64,000 bases of DNA from Maricaulis sp048269565 (GCF_048269565.1 NZ_JBLXIK010000001.1:372001-436000), one strand, 5' to 3'. Shown: positions 51,777 through 61,303, counted from the stretch's first letter. Numbers and translations are program-made. Notes: generated from the sequence alone by a model not told the origin.

Positions 51777-52220
51777 CTATTGCCGGCCGAGTTCGGAAAT
51801 CGACAGAGTTGCGCGCGCGTACTCGCCGTTCTGGTAGGAGCCGACCCAGACGCTATAGGTGCCGGACACCGGATTGCCGATCGTGACGATGGGGTTGAGG
51901 CCATTGCCGCTGTCATCATCGCAATAGACGCTGCCATTGGGCGCCTGGATCAACAGGGTCGTGTCGGACGAGGACGTCGCGGAAAAACTCAGATTGAACG
52001 AACCGGCGGTATAGTGGACCTGGTAGTCCATGGTGTTGGCCATCCAGCCGCGGCAGCCGCTGGAGATCGACGAGGCGTTGATCGAGCCGCCCGAAGTGAT
52101 CGCGACCCGGAAAGGGTCGGGCGTGAAGCCGGCGCGAAGATTGACGCTGCCGAATGTCTGGGCCTGTCCGGCCGAGGCGAGCGTGGCGGCCATGATGATG
52201 GCGGTGAAGACGGTTTTCAT
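51777..52220 (-). CDS. Small exported beta-domain protein
   Basis: A 147-residue protein with a Sec signal (MKTVFTAIIMAATLASAGQA). The mature part resembles pre-peptidase C-terminal (PPC)-like domains: TTLLIQAPNGSVYCDDDSGN followed by NPIVTIGNPVSGTYSVWVGS. Two Cys could pair. GGATCTCC precedes the ATG. It is probably periplasmic or secreted. No protease is fused or adjacent, so the function is unknown. Confidence 0.8.
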   Translation of the reverse strand: MKTVFTAIIMAATLASAGQAQTFGSVNLRAGFTPDPFRVAITSGGSINASSISSGCRGWMANTMDYQVHYTAGSFNLSFSATSSSDTTLLIQAPNGSVYCDDDSGNGLNPIVTIGNPVSGTYSVWVGSYQNGEYARATLSISELGRQ

Positions 52221-52267
52221 TGGAGATCCTTTCCGGGTCCATGCGTGAGAAAGCGTGCGGCAGGCGA

Positions 52268-52630
52268 TCAGCCGGTCACTGTGTAGACAACGCCGCCACC
52301 GGCACGGACGTGCATGTTTTGGCGGGCATCATGCCCCGCCAGTCCGGCCAGGACGGACCAGCACTCGGCGGAAACGCGGAAAGTGTAGGTCTGTCCCGGC
52401 CTGATGCTGACGCCCGAGGGCAGGCGGTTGAGGCCGTAGGAGGGCGCACTGCAGCGCGAGAGCAGCACCGAGGTCAGGGTATGGCCCGAGCGGTTCACCA
52501 CCTGGATGACGCCCGTCGGGTCACCCGGGCGCACCAGCGGTCCGCCGGTAACGAAATTGTCGACGACGCTGGTGCAGCCGCTCAGGGCAAGCGTGGCGCC
52601 GAGCAGCAAGGCGGGAAGGGCAAGTCTCAT
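52268..52630 (-). CDS. Small lipoprotein
   Basis: A 120-residue protein with a good lipobox (LLLGATLALSGC, Cys near residue 18). The mature part has QVVNRSGHTLTSVLLSRCSA and FRVSAECWSVLAGLAGHDAR; two Cys could form a disulfide. It lies 47 bp upstream of the exported beta-domain gene on the same strand and may share its transcript. I do not recognise the family. Confidence 0.78.
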   Translation of the reverse strand: MRLALPALLLGATLALSGCTSVVDNFVTGGPLVRPGDPTGVIQVVNRSGHTLTSVLLSRCSAPSYGLNRLPSGVSIRPGQTYTFRVSAECWSVLAGLAGHDARQNMHVRAGGGVVYTVTG

Positions 52631-52805
52631 CCTGGAGTCTTTCGCTTGGCTGGGGTTGTGATCCTGATATTTGTATGGAGTAGAACTGCAGCACTCCGGC
52701 CCCGCCATCCCCTGTTTCGGGGAGATCAGTCAGGCCAGTAAACGGCGTAAAACCGCGCTGCGGCAGGCCGGTGCGGGGATGTGCCGGTGACGGGAGGTGT
52801 CGCGA

Positions 52806-54701
52806 GTGTTGAGGGCAGATGCCAGGGCGGAAGATCGCGGACGGCCGGGCGGAGCGGGTCTGGTGCTGACCACGCCGGGCGCCCGGCTGGCGGCCATCCT
52901 CCTGTTCGGCCTCGGCGCCATGGCGCTGACAATCGTGGTCGCGCAAAGGGCAAGCCCGGACCCGGGTCTGCCGCTGATCTTCTGGTGTGAAATTGGCGTC
53001 GGTCTGGCTGCGCTGACGATTTCGGGCTGGGTCTGGGCCCTGCGGCCGCGCGAGATGGCTACACGCCTGTTCGCGGTCAGCGGGCTGGCAACGCTCGCCT
53101 TCACCTTTTCCGCCGCGAGCTTTGCCGGCGGAGCCGTTGACCCGCGCGGCCTGGCGATTGCGATGATCTGGCTCAACGCCATCGGTGCCAGTGGCTTCGG
53201 CCTCGCGATGATCTGGCTGTTTCTGGTTTATCCGGTACGCCTGCCGCACTGGCCCTGGATCACGGCCGTCTGCGCTGTTTTCGTCAGCGCTTTCGCTGTC
53301 CTGTCGCGCGGTGGACATCTGCCGGCCTGGGCCACGATCCATTTCCTGACCGTGATCGAGATGGCGGCGATCGCCCTGGCGATTCTCGGACAATTGATCG
53401 CGACGAGGCGGGCGCCGCGGGACCGGGCGATCGCGGTCTGGTTCGGACTCTCCGTCCTGTTCGGCGCCGGCGGCTTCATTACGCTCAACGCCTTGCCCCA
53501 GGTGCTGGGATATCAGGCAGTGATCAAGGCCGGCTATGCCTTCATGTTCTTCCTGCTCATCTATATCGGCGTCGCGGCGGGGTTGCGGCAATACAGGCTG
53601 TTCGAGCTCGGCGAATGGGCCTTCCGCATCCTGTTCTACGTCGTCGGTTCGCTCGCCCTGGTCGCGCTTGACGCGGCGCTGGTCGGCCTGTTGGCCATTG
53701 GTCCGGGCATGGCGCTCGGTCTGTCATTGCTGGCCGTCGGCTTTCTGTATCTGCCGCTCCGGGACGCGCTGGCGCGGCGTTTCACCTCACGTCCCGGGCT
53801 CAGCGAGCAGGAAGTTTTCCGCGAGGTTGTCGCCCTGGCATTTCAGCCGGTGCAGCAGGATCGGCCTGGCCAGTGGCAGCAATTGCTGACGCGCCTGTTT
53901 GATCCGCTCGAGATCCGCGCCGCCAGTGACGCCGGCGACGAGCCGGAAATCCGCGAGGACGGGCTCGAACTCGTGCTGCCGCCGGCGTCAGGCATTCCGG
54001 CGACCAGTCTGCGCTATCCCTGGGCCGGGCGATCCCTGTTCGGAGCGGCGCATGTGAAAACGGCGCAGCACCTGTTGCAGCTGATGGCCCATGCTGATGC
54101 CAGCCGCGATGCCTATGATCGCGGTGTCGCCGAGGAGCGCGGCCGTATCGCCCGCGACATGCACGACAATATCGGCGCGCAATTGCTCGGCGCCCTGCAC
54201 AGCCGCGATGACGAGCGCAAGAATTCCATGATCCGCGAAACCCTGACCGACCTGCGCGACATCATCAACAACGCCTCGACCGGCGCACCGACCCTGGACG
54301 AAACGCTGGCCGATCTGCGGGTGGAGACGGCGGAGCGCCTGGAGGCCGTCAGTATCGCGTTGGACTGGACCAACAGTTCCGGCGGGACGGCACCGCTATC
54401 GGCTGCCGTGGCACATGCTCTGCGCTCGGTCGTCCGCGAAGCGGTGAGCAATGTCATCCGCCATTCCGGCGCCGGCCATATCCGAATCGGGATCGAATGC
54501 CTCGCGGACCGGCTGACCCTCGTGATCGAGGATGACGGGCGCGGCTTCGATCCCGAGACGGTGGTCGCCGGCAATGGTCTGGCCAATATGCGTGGCCGCA
54601 TTTCCGGCCTCGGCGGAGAGTTGTCCCTTTCGCCGCTCAAGCCGGGCAACCGGCTCGTGGCGGTCTTTCAGGCGGGCGGCGGTCGGGAGCGGGTGACATG
54701 A
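52806..54701 (+). CDS. NarL-type sensor histidine kinase with multi-span membrane domain
   Basis: A ~631-residue kinase. The first ~330 residues hold about eight hydrophobic helices, a 7TM-like sensor region. After a linker, HisKA_3 has His453 in EERGRIARDMHDNIGAQLLG, and the HATPase has REAVSNVIRHSGAGHIRIGI, LVIEDDGRGFDPETVV and GNGLANMRGRISGLGG. The best start is a GTG at 52806 with GGGAGG 8 bases before; a GTG at 52797 overlaps that site. It overlaps its regulator gene by ATGA. The signal is unknown. Confidence 0.88.
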   Translation: MLRADARAEDRGRPGGAGLVLTTPGARLAAILLFGLGAMALTIVVAQRASPDPGLPLIFWCEIGVGLAALTISGWVWALRPREMATRLFAVSGLATLAFTFSAASFAGGAVDPRGLAIAMIWLNAIGASGFGLAMIWLFLVYPVRLPHWPWITAVCAVFVSAFAVLSRGGHLPAWATIHFLTVIEMAAIALAILGQLIATRRAPRDRAIAVWFGLSVLFGAGGFITLNALPQVLGYQAVIKAGYAFMFFLLIYIGVAAGLRQYRLFELGEWAFRILFYVVGSLALVALDAALVGLLAIGPGMALGLSLLAVGFLYLPLRDALARRFTSRPGLSEQEVFREVVALAFQPVQQDRPGQWQQLLTRLFDPLEIRAASDAGDEPEIREDGLELVLPPASGIPATSLRYPWAGRSLFGAAHVKTAQHLLQLMAHADASRDAYDRGVAEERGRIARDMHDNIGAQLLGALHSRDDERKNSMIRETLTDLRDIINNASTGAPTLDETLADLRVETAERLEAVSIALDWTNSSGGTAPLSAAVAHALRSVVREAVSNVIRHSGAGHIRIGIECLADRLTLVIEDDGRGFDPETVVAGNGLANMRGRISGLGGELSLSPLKPGNRLVAVFQAGGGRERVT

Positions 54702-55339
54702 ACCGGATATTGATCGTCGAGGATGTCAACGAGACACGCAAATGGCTGTGCGAGATCGTCCGTTCGGCCTTCCCGGCCTGCGGGATTCGCGAAGCCGCGA
54801 CCGTGAGGGCCGGGCTGGCCGCCGCCGGCGAAGCCGGATTCGACCTTGCCCTGATTGATCTGGGGCTGCCGGATGGTTCCGGCCTGGACGTGCTGCGCCG
54901 CCTGCAGCAGACCTGCCCGGGCGCCATCCCGATCGTGACGACGGTGATGGGCGATGATGCCTCCATCGTCGCCGCGCTGTCGGCCGGGGCGCAGGGCTAT
55001 CTGCTCAAGGAAAGCCCGGTCGAACTGCTGACGCGTCACCTGCTGCAGCTGGCCGAGGGCATCCCGGCGGTCTCGCCCTCGGTGGCCCGGCGCATCATGG
55101 AGCATTTCCGCCGTACCGGACCGGCCGCCAGCCCCGATGGTGAACTGACGGCCCGTGAACGCGAGGTCCTCGCCCTGATCGGTCGCGGCCTGCGCAATAG
55201 CGAGGTCGCCGCCGATCTGGGCCTGGCCGACAGCACCGTCGCCAGCCATATCAAGGCGATCTACCGCAAGCTCGGCATCTCCTCGCGCGCCGAGGCCTCC
55301 TGGCACGCCACCCGCATGGGCCTCACCCCCGAGCCATAG
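54698..55339 (+). CDS. NarL/FixJ-family response regulator
   Basis: A 213-residue regulator. The receiver has ILIVEDVNETRKWLCEIV, Asp54 in LALIDLGLPDGSGLDVLR and Lys in AQGYLLKESPVELL. The LuxR helix-turn-helix (residues ~145-205) has ELTAREREVLALIGRGLRNS and TVASHIKAIYRKLGISSRAE. Its ATG overlaps the kinase stop, so the two form one operon. Its 3' end overlaps the convergent tag gene by 17 bp. Confidence 0.94.
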   Translation: MNRILIVEDVNETRKWLCEIVRSAFPACGIREAATVRAGLAAAGEAGFDLALIDLGLPDGSGLDVLRRLQQTCPGAIPIVTTVMGDDASIVAALSAGAQGYLLKESPVELLTRHLLQLAEGIPAVSPSVARRIMEHFRRTGPAASPDGELTAREREVLALIGRGLRNSEVAADLGLADSTVASHIKAIYRKLGISSRAEASWHATRMGLTPEP

Positions 55340-55907
55340 CCCGCACCGCGCCATGCCTCGGGCAAGTGGTTTCATGGTCATTGACCATGCCGACAGCCTC
55401 CATGAAGGCATAGACGATCACCGGGCCGACGAATTTGAAACCGCGCCGTTTCAGGTCTTTCGACAGGGCGGTGCTGAGCTCGGTGTGGGTCGGCAGGCCG
55501 GTTTCGCGGGAGTAGGTGTTCTGGATCGGGGTGCCGCCGACATGGCTCCAGAGATAGTCGGAGAAGTCTTCCCCCGCCTCTCGCATCTCCAGATAGGCGC
55601 GGGCATTGGTGATCGCCGCCTCGACCTTGAGCTTGGAGCGGATGATGCCGGGATCGGCGAGCAGGCGTTCGCGGTCGGCATCACCATAGCGCGCGATGAT
55701 GTCCGGATCGAAACCGTGGAAAGCTTCGCGCATCGTCTCGCGCTTGCGCAATATGGTGATCCAGGCGAGTCCGGCCTGGAAACCGTCGAGCAGCAGTTTT
55801 TCCCACAGGGCCCGGCTATCATATTCCGGCACGCCCCATTCGGTGTCGTGATAGGCGGCATAGAGCGGATCATTGCCGCCAACCCAGGCGCAGCGCTCGC
55901 CGGCCAT
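55323..55907 (-). CDS. tag: DNA-3-methyladenine glycosylase I
   Basis: A 194-residue base-excision enzyme that removes 3-methyladenine. CAWVGGNDPLYAAYHDTEWG is the N-terminal signature with the first zinc-binding Cys and the His. LFEKL-type segment LLLDGFQAGLAWITILRKRE and FKFVGPVIVYAFMEAVGMVN follow, and the C-terminal MVNDHETTCPRH carries the remaining zinc ligands. The ATG at 55907 overlaps the stop of ygfZ (TGATG), so the two are coupled. Confidence 0.95.
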   Translation of the reverse strand: MAGERCAWVGGNDPLYAAYHDTEWGVPEYDSRALWEKLLLDGFQAGLAWITILRKRETMREAFHGFDPDIIARYGDADRERLLADPGIIRSKLKVEAAITNARAYLEMREAGEDFSDYLWSHVGGTPIQNTYSRETGLPTHTELSTALSKDLKRRGFKFVGPVIVYAFMEAVGMVNDHETTCPRHGAVRAMARG

Positions 55908-56725
55908 CACACTTTTTCCGCCGGCGCCTCGGGGCGCAGATTGTCCGGCAGATCGATTCGTGCTGTCTGGCCGCCGGCCTGCGGCGTTTCGCTGGCGGCC
56001 TCCAGTCGGTCGAGCCGGACCAGGGCGATGGCGTGATGGCCGTGTGATGAGGTGATCTCGCCGATTGTGCCGGTGCCGGCCGTGACGGGCGTGCCGCGCG
56101 CCGGAGCCTCATCGGAAAAGCTGACCGCGAGGGCGCGCTTGCGGATGGTGCCGCGGCGCTTCATGCGCGAGACGACTTCCTGGCCGATGAAACAGCCCTT
56201 CTTCCAGCCAATGCCGCCATAAATGTCGAGATTGACGTCGGTCGGGAAAACCTCGGCCTCGCCGTAATCGCGCCCGAAGGCCGGGATGCCGTGCAGTATT
56301 TCAAGCGCATCAAGGGCTGCCGCGTCGCCGGTGGCGGGGCCGATACCGCGATGAAGGTCGTCGCCCAGGCGCGGGTCGGGGGCCGATCCCGCGAACGGGT
56401 GCTCGCTCCACAGCGCCGCAAGACCGGTATTGATCACGATCTCGGCCTTGGCGCGCAGCCTGAACATCGACAGGCGTTTGGCGAGCGCATCGGCGGCGCT
56501 GGCCGGCACGTCGAGCCAGACGGTGTCGCCATCGGCAAACAGCAGGAAATCGACCGCCAGCTTGCCCTGCGGTGTCAGCAAGGCGCCGGGGCGGCACTGG
56601 CCGGGTTGCAGCGTTTCGACATCGGCGGTGATGACACGCTGCAGGAAGGCGCGGGCCTCGGGGCCGGAGACGGAGAGAATGGTGCGGGCGGGGGCGGTGT
56701 GAATCGCGGGGGTCGAGGTGTTCAT
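55907..56725 (-). CDS. ygfZ: Folate-binding YgfZ/GcvT-like protein (Fe-S repair)
   Basis: A 272-residue protein of the YgfZ family, which helps make or repair some Fe-S proteins using folate. The signature K-G-C-F-I-G-Q-E occurs in GIGWKKGCFIGQEVVSRMKR. The N-terminal VSGPEARAFLQRVITADVET and ALLTPQGKLAVDFLLFADGD are the GcvT-like fold. Start at 56725. It diverges from the GT9 gene and is coupled to tag. Confidence 0.93.
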   Translation of the reverse strand: MNTSTPAIHTAPARTILSVSGPEARAFLQRVITADVETLQPGQCRPGALLTPQGKLAVDFLLFADGDTVWLDVPASAADALAKRLSMFRLRAKAEIVINTGLAALWSEHPFAGSAPDPRLGDDLHRGIGPATGDAAALDALEILHGIPAFGRDYGEAEVFPTDVNLDIYGGIGWKKGCFIGQEVVSRMKRRGTIRKRALAVSFSDEAPARGTPVTAGTGTIGEITSSHGHHAIALVRLDRLEAASETPQAGGQTARIDLPDNLRPEAPAEKV

Positions 56726-56789
56726 GGCTCAGGTATCGCATTGCCTTGATGGCTGGCCAAGTGGGGTGAGGCGCGGTATTTGCGCGGGG

Positions 56790-57740
56790 ATGCAACATAT
56801 CCTTCTTATCACATCGACGCGGATCGGTGACGCCATCATCAATTCCGGTGTGCTGCGCTATCTCGTCGAGACCCGGCCCGACGCCCGCTTCACCATCGCC
56901 TGCGGACCGCTGGCCGCGCCGCTGTTTGCCGCCGTGCCGCGGCTCGAGCGCGTCATCGTGATGAGCAAGAAGAAGGCCGGCGCCCACTGGTTTGATCTTT
57001 GGCGCGCCACCGTCGGCACCCGCTGGGACCTGGTGGTCGATTTGCGCTGTTCGGCCACGGCCTGGGCGCTGATGGCCCGCGAGCGCCGCATTCTGAGGCA
57101 ATTCGAGGCGCCGATCCACAAGGTCGCCGAGGCGGCCAGCGCCTTGCGGATCGACAGTGTGCCCGATCCGAAAATCTACCTCTCCGAAGCGGCGAAGGCG
57201 AAGGCGGTCGAGTTGTTGCCCGATGGCGCGCCGGTGCTGGCGATCTGCCCCTCGGCCTCGATGCCCTACAAGGTCTGGCCGGGGACGCGCTTTGGCGAGC
57301 TGGTCAAATGGCTGATCGCGCCGGGCGGGGCGATGGCCGGCGCGCGGGTGGCGATCTTTGGCGGGCCGGGCGACCAGGCCGCGGCGGCGCCGATCCACGC
57401 GGCGCTGCCCGATGCCGGCCTGCTCGACTTTACCGGCCAGCTCGGCCTGATGGATGTCGCCGCCTCATTCCAGCGCGTGCGGCTGTTTATCGGCAATGAT
57501 AGCGGGCTGATGCATATGGCGGCGGCGATGCAGACGCCGACTCTGGGCCTGTTCGGTCCGTCCGACGAGCGGCGCTACGGGCCTTATGGGCCCCATTGTG
57601 CCATTGTGCGCGGCAAGACCGGGTTTGAGGAAATCGATGCGGCCTTCGATGATCGCCGCCTGCACCCGGAAAGCCTGCTGCTCGATCTTGAGGTCGAAGC
57701 GGCGTATGACGCAGCTGAAGCGCTATTGAAAAGGACGTGA
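56790..57740 (+). CDS. Glycosyltransferase family 9 (heptosyltransferase-like)
   Basis: A 316-residue GT-B enzyme. ILLITSTRIGDAIINSGVLR is the N-terminal signature (usually R-x-G-D). PVLAICPSASMPYKVWPGTR, then RLFIGNDSGLMHMAAAMQTP and TLGLFGPSDERRYGPYGPHC are the sugar-nucleotide-binding motifs. It probably adds a heptose or similar sugar to the LPS core. I use the ATG at 56790 because the upstream frame shows no features. Dihydroorotase follows 4 bases later. Confidence 0.9.
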   Translation: MQHILLITSTRIGDAIINSGVLRYLVETRPDARFTIACGPLAAPLFAAVPRLERVIVMSKKKAGAHWFDLWRATVGTRWDLVVDLRCSATAWALMARERRILRQFEAPIHKVAEAASALRIDSVPDPKIYLSEAAKAKAVELLPDGAPVLAICPSASMPYKVWPGTRFGELVKWLIAPGGAMAGARVAIFGGPGDQAAAAPIHAALPDAGLLDFTGQLGLMDVAASFQRVRLFIGNDSGLMHMAAAMQTPTLGLFGPSDERRYGPYGPHCAIVRGKTGFEEIDAAFDDRRLHPESLLLDLEVEAAYDAAEALLKRT

Positions 57741-57744
57741 CGCC

Positions 57745-59088
57745 ATGACCCGGACTTTCGATCTCATCCTGCGCGGCGGCGATGTCGTCAATCATGATGG
57801 CCGCCGCATCGCCGATGTCGGCATTATCGACGGCAAGACCAGCGAAATCGGTGATCTCTCCCGCGCCTCGGCCGGCGAGGTGATGGACTGCACGGGCCTC
57901 ACTGTCCTGCCCGGCGTCATCGACACCCAGGTGCATTTCCGTGAGCCGGGTCTGGAGTGGAAAGAGGATCTGCTGACCGGATCGCTCTGCGCCGTGCTTG
58001 GCGGTGTCACCTCTGTGTTCGAAATGCCCAATACCAATCCCTCGACGACGACACCGGACATGCTCGACGACAAGCTGGCCCGGGCGCGGCACCGCATGCA
58101 TTGCGACCACGCCTTTTATGCCGGCGCGACCTCGGAGAATGCGGCAGAGCTGACCGTGATGGAGCGCATGCCCGGCTGTTGCGGCGTCAAGGTCTTCATG
58201 GGCGCCTCGACCGGTTCGCTGCTGGTCGCCGATGATGAGGGGGTCGAGCGCGTGCTCAACGCGATCACCCGCCGCGCCGCCTTCCATTCCGAGGATGAAT
58301 ACCGCCTGGTGGAGCGCCGCGAACTGGCGGTGGCCGGTGACTGGACCAGCCACCCCGTCGTGCGCGATGCCGAAGCGGCGCTGATGAGCACCAAACGCCT
58401 GGTGCGCCTGGCGCGAAAGACCGGCAAGCGCATCCATGTGCTGCACGTCTCGACGGCCGAGGAAATGGAATTCCTTGTCGATCATCGCGACTATGCCTCG
58501 GTCGAGGCAACGCCGCAGCACCTCACCCTTGAAGGCCCGGGCATTTATGAGCGCATCGGTTCGCGCGCCCAGATGAATCCGCCGCTGCGCGATGCCCATC
58601 ATCGCGCCGGGCTGTGGCGCGGCCTGCGGCGCGGCATTGTCGATGTCATCGGCTCTGACCACGCGCCGCATACGCTGGAGGAAAAGGCCAAGCCCTATCC
58701 GCAAAGCCCGTCTGGCATGCCCGGCGTGCAGACGCTGGTCCCGATCATGCTCGATCATGTCAATGCCGGCCGGCTGACACTGGAACGCTTTGTCGACCTG
58801 ACCTCGGCCGGGGCGCAACGGATTTTCGGCATTGCCGGCAAGGGCCGCATGGCGGCGGGCTGGGATGCCGACTTCACCATTGTCGACATGAAAGCCAGGC
58901 GCGAGATCACCGATGCCTGGTCGGCCTCGAAATCGGGCTGGACCCCGTTTGACGGCCAGACGGTGACCGGCTGGCCGGTCGCGACCATCGTGCGCGGCCG
59001 CATCGTGATGCGCGATGATGAAGTGATTGCCGGGGGAACGGGCGAGCCCGTCCGCTTCCAGGAAGCCCTGGCCCGGAGCGCAAATTGA
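57745..59088 (+). CDS. pyrC: Dihydroorotase
   Basis: A 447-residue amidohydrolase of pyrimidine synthesis. VLPGVIDTQVHFREPGLEWK gives the metal-binding H-x-H region (here Q-V-H-F-R-E-P-G, with D-T-Q-V-H). FEMPNTNPSTTTPDML is typical, CGVKVFMGASTGSLLV holds the carboxylated Lys, and VDVIGSDHAPHTLEEKAKPY holds the catalytic Asp. Note that the first metal His of the usual D-x-H-x-H is replaced by Gln here. It is adjacent to the GT9 gene and overlaps the HAD-like frame. Confidence 0.88.
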   Translation: MTRTFDLILRGGDVVNHDGRRIADVGIIDGKTSEIGDLSRASAGEVMDCTGLTVLPGVIDTQVHFREPGLEWKEDLLTGSLCAVLGGVTSVFEMPNTNPSTTTPDMLDDKLARARHRMHCDHAFYAGATSENAAELTVMERMPGCCGVKVFMGASTGSLLVADDEGVERVLNAITRRAAFHSEDEYRLVERRELAVAGDWTSHPVVRDAEAALMSTKRLVRLARKTGKRIHVLHVSTAEEMEFLVDHRDYASVEATPQHLTLEGPGIYERIGSRAQMNPPLRDAHHRAGLWRGLRRGIVDVIGSDHAPHTLEEKAKPYPQSPSGMPGVQTLVPIMLDHVNAGRLTLERFVDLTSAGAQRIFGIAGKGRMAAGWDADFTIVDMKARREITDAWSASKSGWTPFDGQTVTGWPVATIVRGRIVMRDDEVIAGGTGEPVRFQEALARSAN

Positions 59089-59105
59089 CCTTGAAGGAAA
59101 CCGGT

Positions 59106-59867
59106 GTGGACCGTCAGAGCTTTTACTTTTTCGATATCGACGAGAATATCCTGCATCTGCCGACGCGGATCCATCTTCTCAACACCATGACCGGTGAAGA
59201 GCGGGCCATGCGCCAGCACGAGTATGAGGACATCAAGGCCTATCTCGGCGTGCCCGGCCTGTGGGAAGACTGGGCTGATCCGCCGGCGCGGGCCTATCGC
59301 GAATTCTCCGACGGCCAGGACCGCAATGGGGAGGAATACCTGCTGCGCGATGTCCGCCGCGCCCTCGACAGCGCCCACTGGAAGGGCCCGTCTTGGGACA
59401 TCTTCAAATACGCCGTGCTCAAGCGCCGTCCGATTGCCGTCATCACCGCGCGCCAGCATTCGCGCGAGATCATCCGCCAGGGCCTGCGCCTGCTGGTCGA
59501 GGCCGGCCATATTCCCGAAGAGCCCGATTATCTCGGCATCTATCCCGTCTCCAATCCGGAAATCCGCGATGAGCTCGGCGCTCATATGACGACCGCCGGT
59601 CTCAAGCGCACCGCGATCCGGCGCTGCGTCGAGGCGGGGCTCGACAAGCATGGACGCGATCTGCCGCATTCCTTCGGCATGTCGGATGATGACTTGAAGA
59701 ATGTCGACCTGATCACCTCGGCGATGCTGGAGGCCAAGCTGGACTATCCCGACAAGCGTTTCTTCGTCATCTCCACCAATCGCCGCCGCCATGTGAAGAT
59801 GGAAATCCTCCCCCCGCACAAGGAGCAGCAAAAGCTGCGCGAGGCTGAGGATGACTATTACGGCTGA
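59106..59867 (+). CDS. HAD-like hydrolase-fold protein
   Basis: A 253-residue protein. SFYFFDIDENILHLPTRIHL carries a HAD motif I (D-x-D), RPIAVITARQHSREIIRQGL a motif II (T-A-R), and DKRFFVISTNRRRHVKMEIL lies where motif IV would be but lacks a clear D-D pair. It is probably a cytoplasmic phosphatase or a relative. The start is a GTG at 59106 with AAGGAAA eight bases before; a TTG at 59085 overlaps the pyrC stop. It reads on from pyrC and may share its transcript. Confidence 0.7.
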   Translation: MDRQSFYFFDIDENILHLPTRIHLLNTMTGEERAMRQHEYEDIKAYLGVPGLWEDWADPPARAYREFSDGQDRNGEEYLLRDVRRALDSAHWKGPSWDIFKYAVLKRRPIAVITARQHSREIIRQGLRLLVEAGHIPEEPDYLGIYPVSNPEIRDELGAHMTTAGLKRTAIRRCVEAGLDKHGRDLPHSFGMSDDDLKNVDLITSAMLEAKLDYPDKRFFVISTNRRRHVKMEILPPHKEQQKLREAEDDYYG

Positions 59868-59882
59868 TCCTGCGCTGCCGGA

Positions 59883-60110
59883 TCAGTCCTCGATATCCTC
59901 GGTCAGTTCCTCCTTGGCGCGGGCCACCAGGAACGCATAATCGGCATCCACCACAGCTGCCAGGTCGCGCTCCAGTGCGCATAGCAGGCTGTTGGCGGCG
60001 AGATCCTCGGCTGCGTCGGCGAACCCGTCACTATCGACAAGCCGGCTGAGGGCATCGAACAGAACCAGGGCTTCAGCCCGGCTCAAAGCGAATTTGAGCA
60101 TGTCACTCAA
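59883..60110 (-). CDS. Small hypothetical protein, helical
   Basis: A 75-residue acidic protein with no membrane segment; LKFALSRAEALVLFDALSRL and ALERDLAAVVDADYAFLVAR suggest two or three helices. A TTG at 60110 has GGAG six bases before it, inside the last codons of the permease gene; an ATG at 60101 is the alternative. It is the last gene of the leftward exporter run. Function unknown. Confidence 0.6.
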   Translation of the reverse strand: MSDMLKFALSRAEALVLFDALSRLVDSDGFADAAEDLAANSLLCALERDLAAVVDADYAFLVARAKEELTEDIED

Positions 60111-60112
60111 GT

Positions 60113-61291
60113 TTAGCTCCGATGAACGGCGAGCAGCGGCACGGTCGCGGCGCGGATGGCCGGGATGATGCCGCCGAGAAAACCGACGATCAGGGCAAGG
60201 GCGAGGCCGACCAGAACCGACATCGGTGTGACCGCGAAGGAAAACACGACCTGGGTGAAGCTTGATCCCAGCGTCGAGGCGCTGACGCCGTTGAACAACA
60301 GGTAGACCCCCGCCGCACCGACCAGGCCGCCCAGACCGGCCAAGGCAAGGGATTCAACCATCGTTCCAAAAGCCGCGGCGAAGCCGGAGAATCCGATCGC
60401 CCGCAGGGTCGCGATCTCGCGCATACGCGTATCGACCGAGGAATACATTGTGTTCCAGGCACCTGCGAGTGCGCCGATGGCCATAACGATCGACAATGGC
60501 ACGCCGAGATAGGTGATCAGGGTGGCGGTGCCGCCTGCCTGGCTGGCGAAATAATCAATCTCGTTCTGGATGTCGAGATTCAGCCGCGGGTCGTTTTCGA
60601 CATAGGCGCGCACGTCCTCGATCGCCTCGGGGCTGGTCAGGCGGGCGCGGATCGATTGCACCGCGGTGCCGCGCTGATAAAGATTCTGGATCACGGTCAG
60701 ATCGGTCCAGATTTCGCTGTCGAAGACAGTGCCGCCGGTGGAGAAAATTCCGACCACGACCCATTCATTCGAGCCCAGGCGTACGGTCTGGCCGAGATCG
60801 AAACCGGAGAATTCGCGGATGATGCCTTCGCCGACGATCAGTTCGTTGGTGCCCGGCTCATAACTGCGACCCTCGACGATGGAAAATCCCGAGCGCAGGG
60901 ACTGGGCCGCCGGCCCGACGCCGCGCAGGGGCAGGTTGGCCTCGGTTTCGGAGCTGCGCTTGATACCGTCGACGATGACGAACAGCTCGCCGGAGACGAC
61001 GGGAGTGCCGGCAGCGTCGCGGGCGATTCCGGGCGCTTCCTCGACCAGGCGGACCTGTTCGACGGAAAGGCCGGAATTGAGTTCGGTCTGCGATCCGGTA
61101 CGCAGCATGACCGCGACATCGGCCGAACCCGTGCCTTGCAGGGTCTGGCTGAAACCATTCGACATGGCGAGGAAGCCCAGCAACACCATCACCACAAGCG
61201 CGATAGAGAAGACTGTGGCACCGGAGAGCAGGGCGCGCTGCGGAATGGAGCGCAGGTTGATGAGGGTTACGGCTGCGATCTGGTCGAACAT
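60113..61291 (-). CDS. FtsX/MacB-family ABC transporter permease, second copy
   Basis: A 392-residue permease. One helix near the N-terminus (ATVFSIALVVMVLLGFLAM), a ~210-residue periplasmic MacB-like domain, then three C-terminal helices. DTRMREIATLRAIGFSGFAA is the FtsX-type cytoplasmic motif. The end GFLGGIIPAIRAATVPLLAV is the usual last helix. It follows the first permease by 12 bp. It would pair with that permease around the ATPase. Confidence 0.92.
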   Translation of the reverse strand: MFDQIAAVTLINLRSIPQRALLSGATVFSIALVVMVLLGFLAMSNGFSQTLQGTGSADVAVMLRTGSQTELNSGLSVEQVRLVEEAPGIARDAAGTPVVSGELFVIVDGIKRSSETEANLPLRGVGPAAQSLRSGFSIVEGRSYEPGTNELIVGEGIIREFSGFDLGQTVRLGSNEWVVVGIFSTGGTVFDSEIWTDLTVIQNLYQRGTAVQSIRARLTSPEAIEDVRAYVENDPRLNLDIQNEIDYFASQAGGTATLITYLGVPLSIVMAIGALAGAWNTMYSSVDTRMREIATLRAIGFSGFAAAFGTMVESLALAGLGGLVGAAGVYLLFNGVSASTLGSSFTQVVFSFAVTPMSVLVGLALALIVGFLGGIIPAIRAATVPLLAVHRS

Positions 61292-61303
61292 CTCATCCGT
61301 CTC

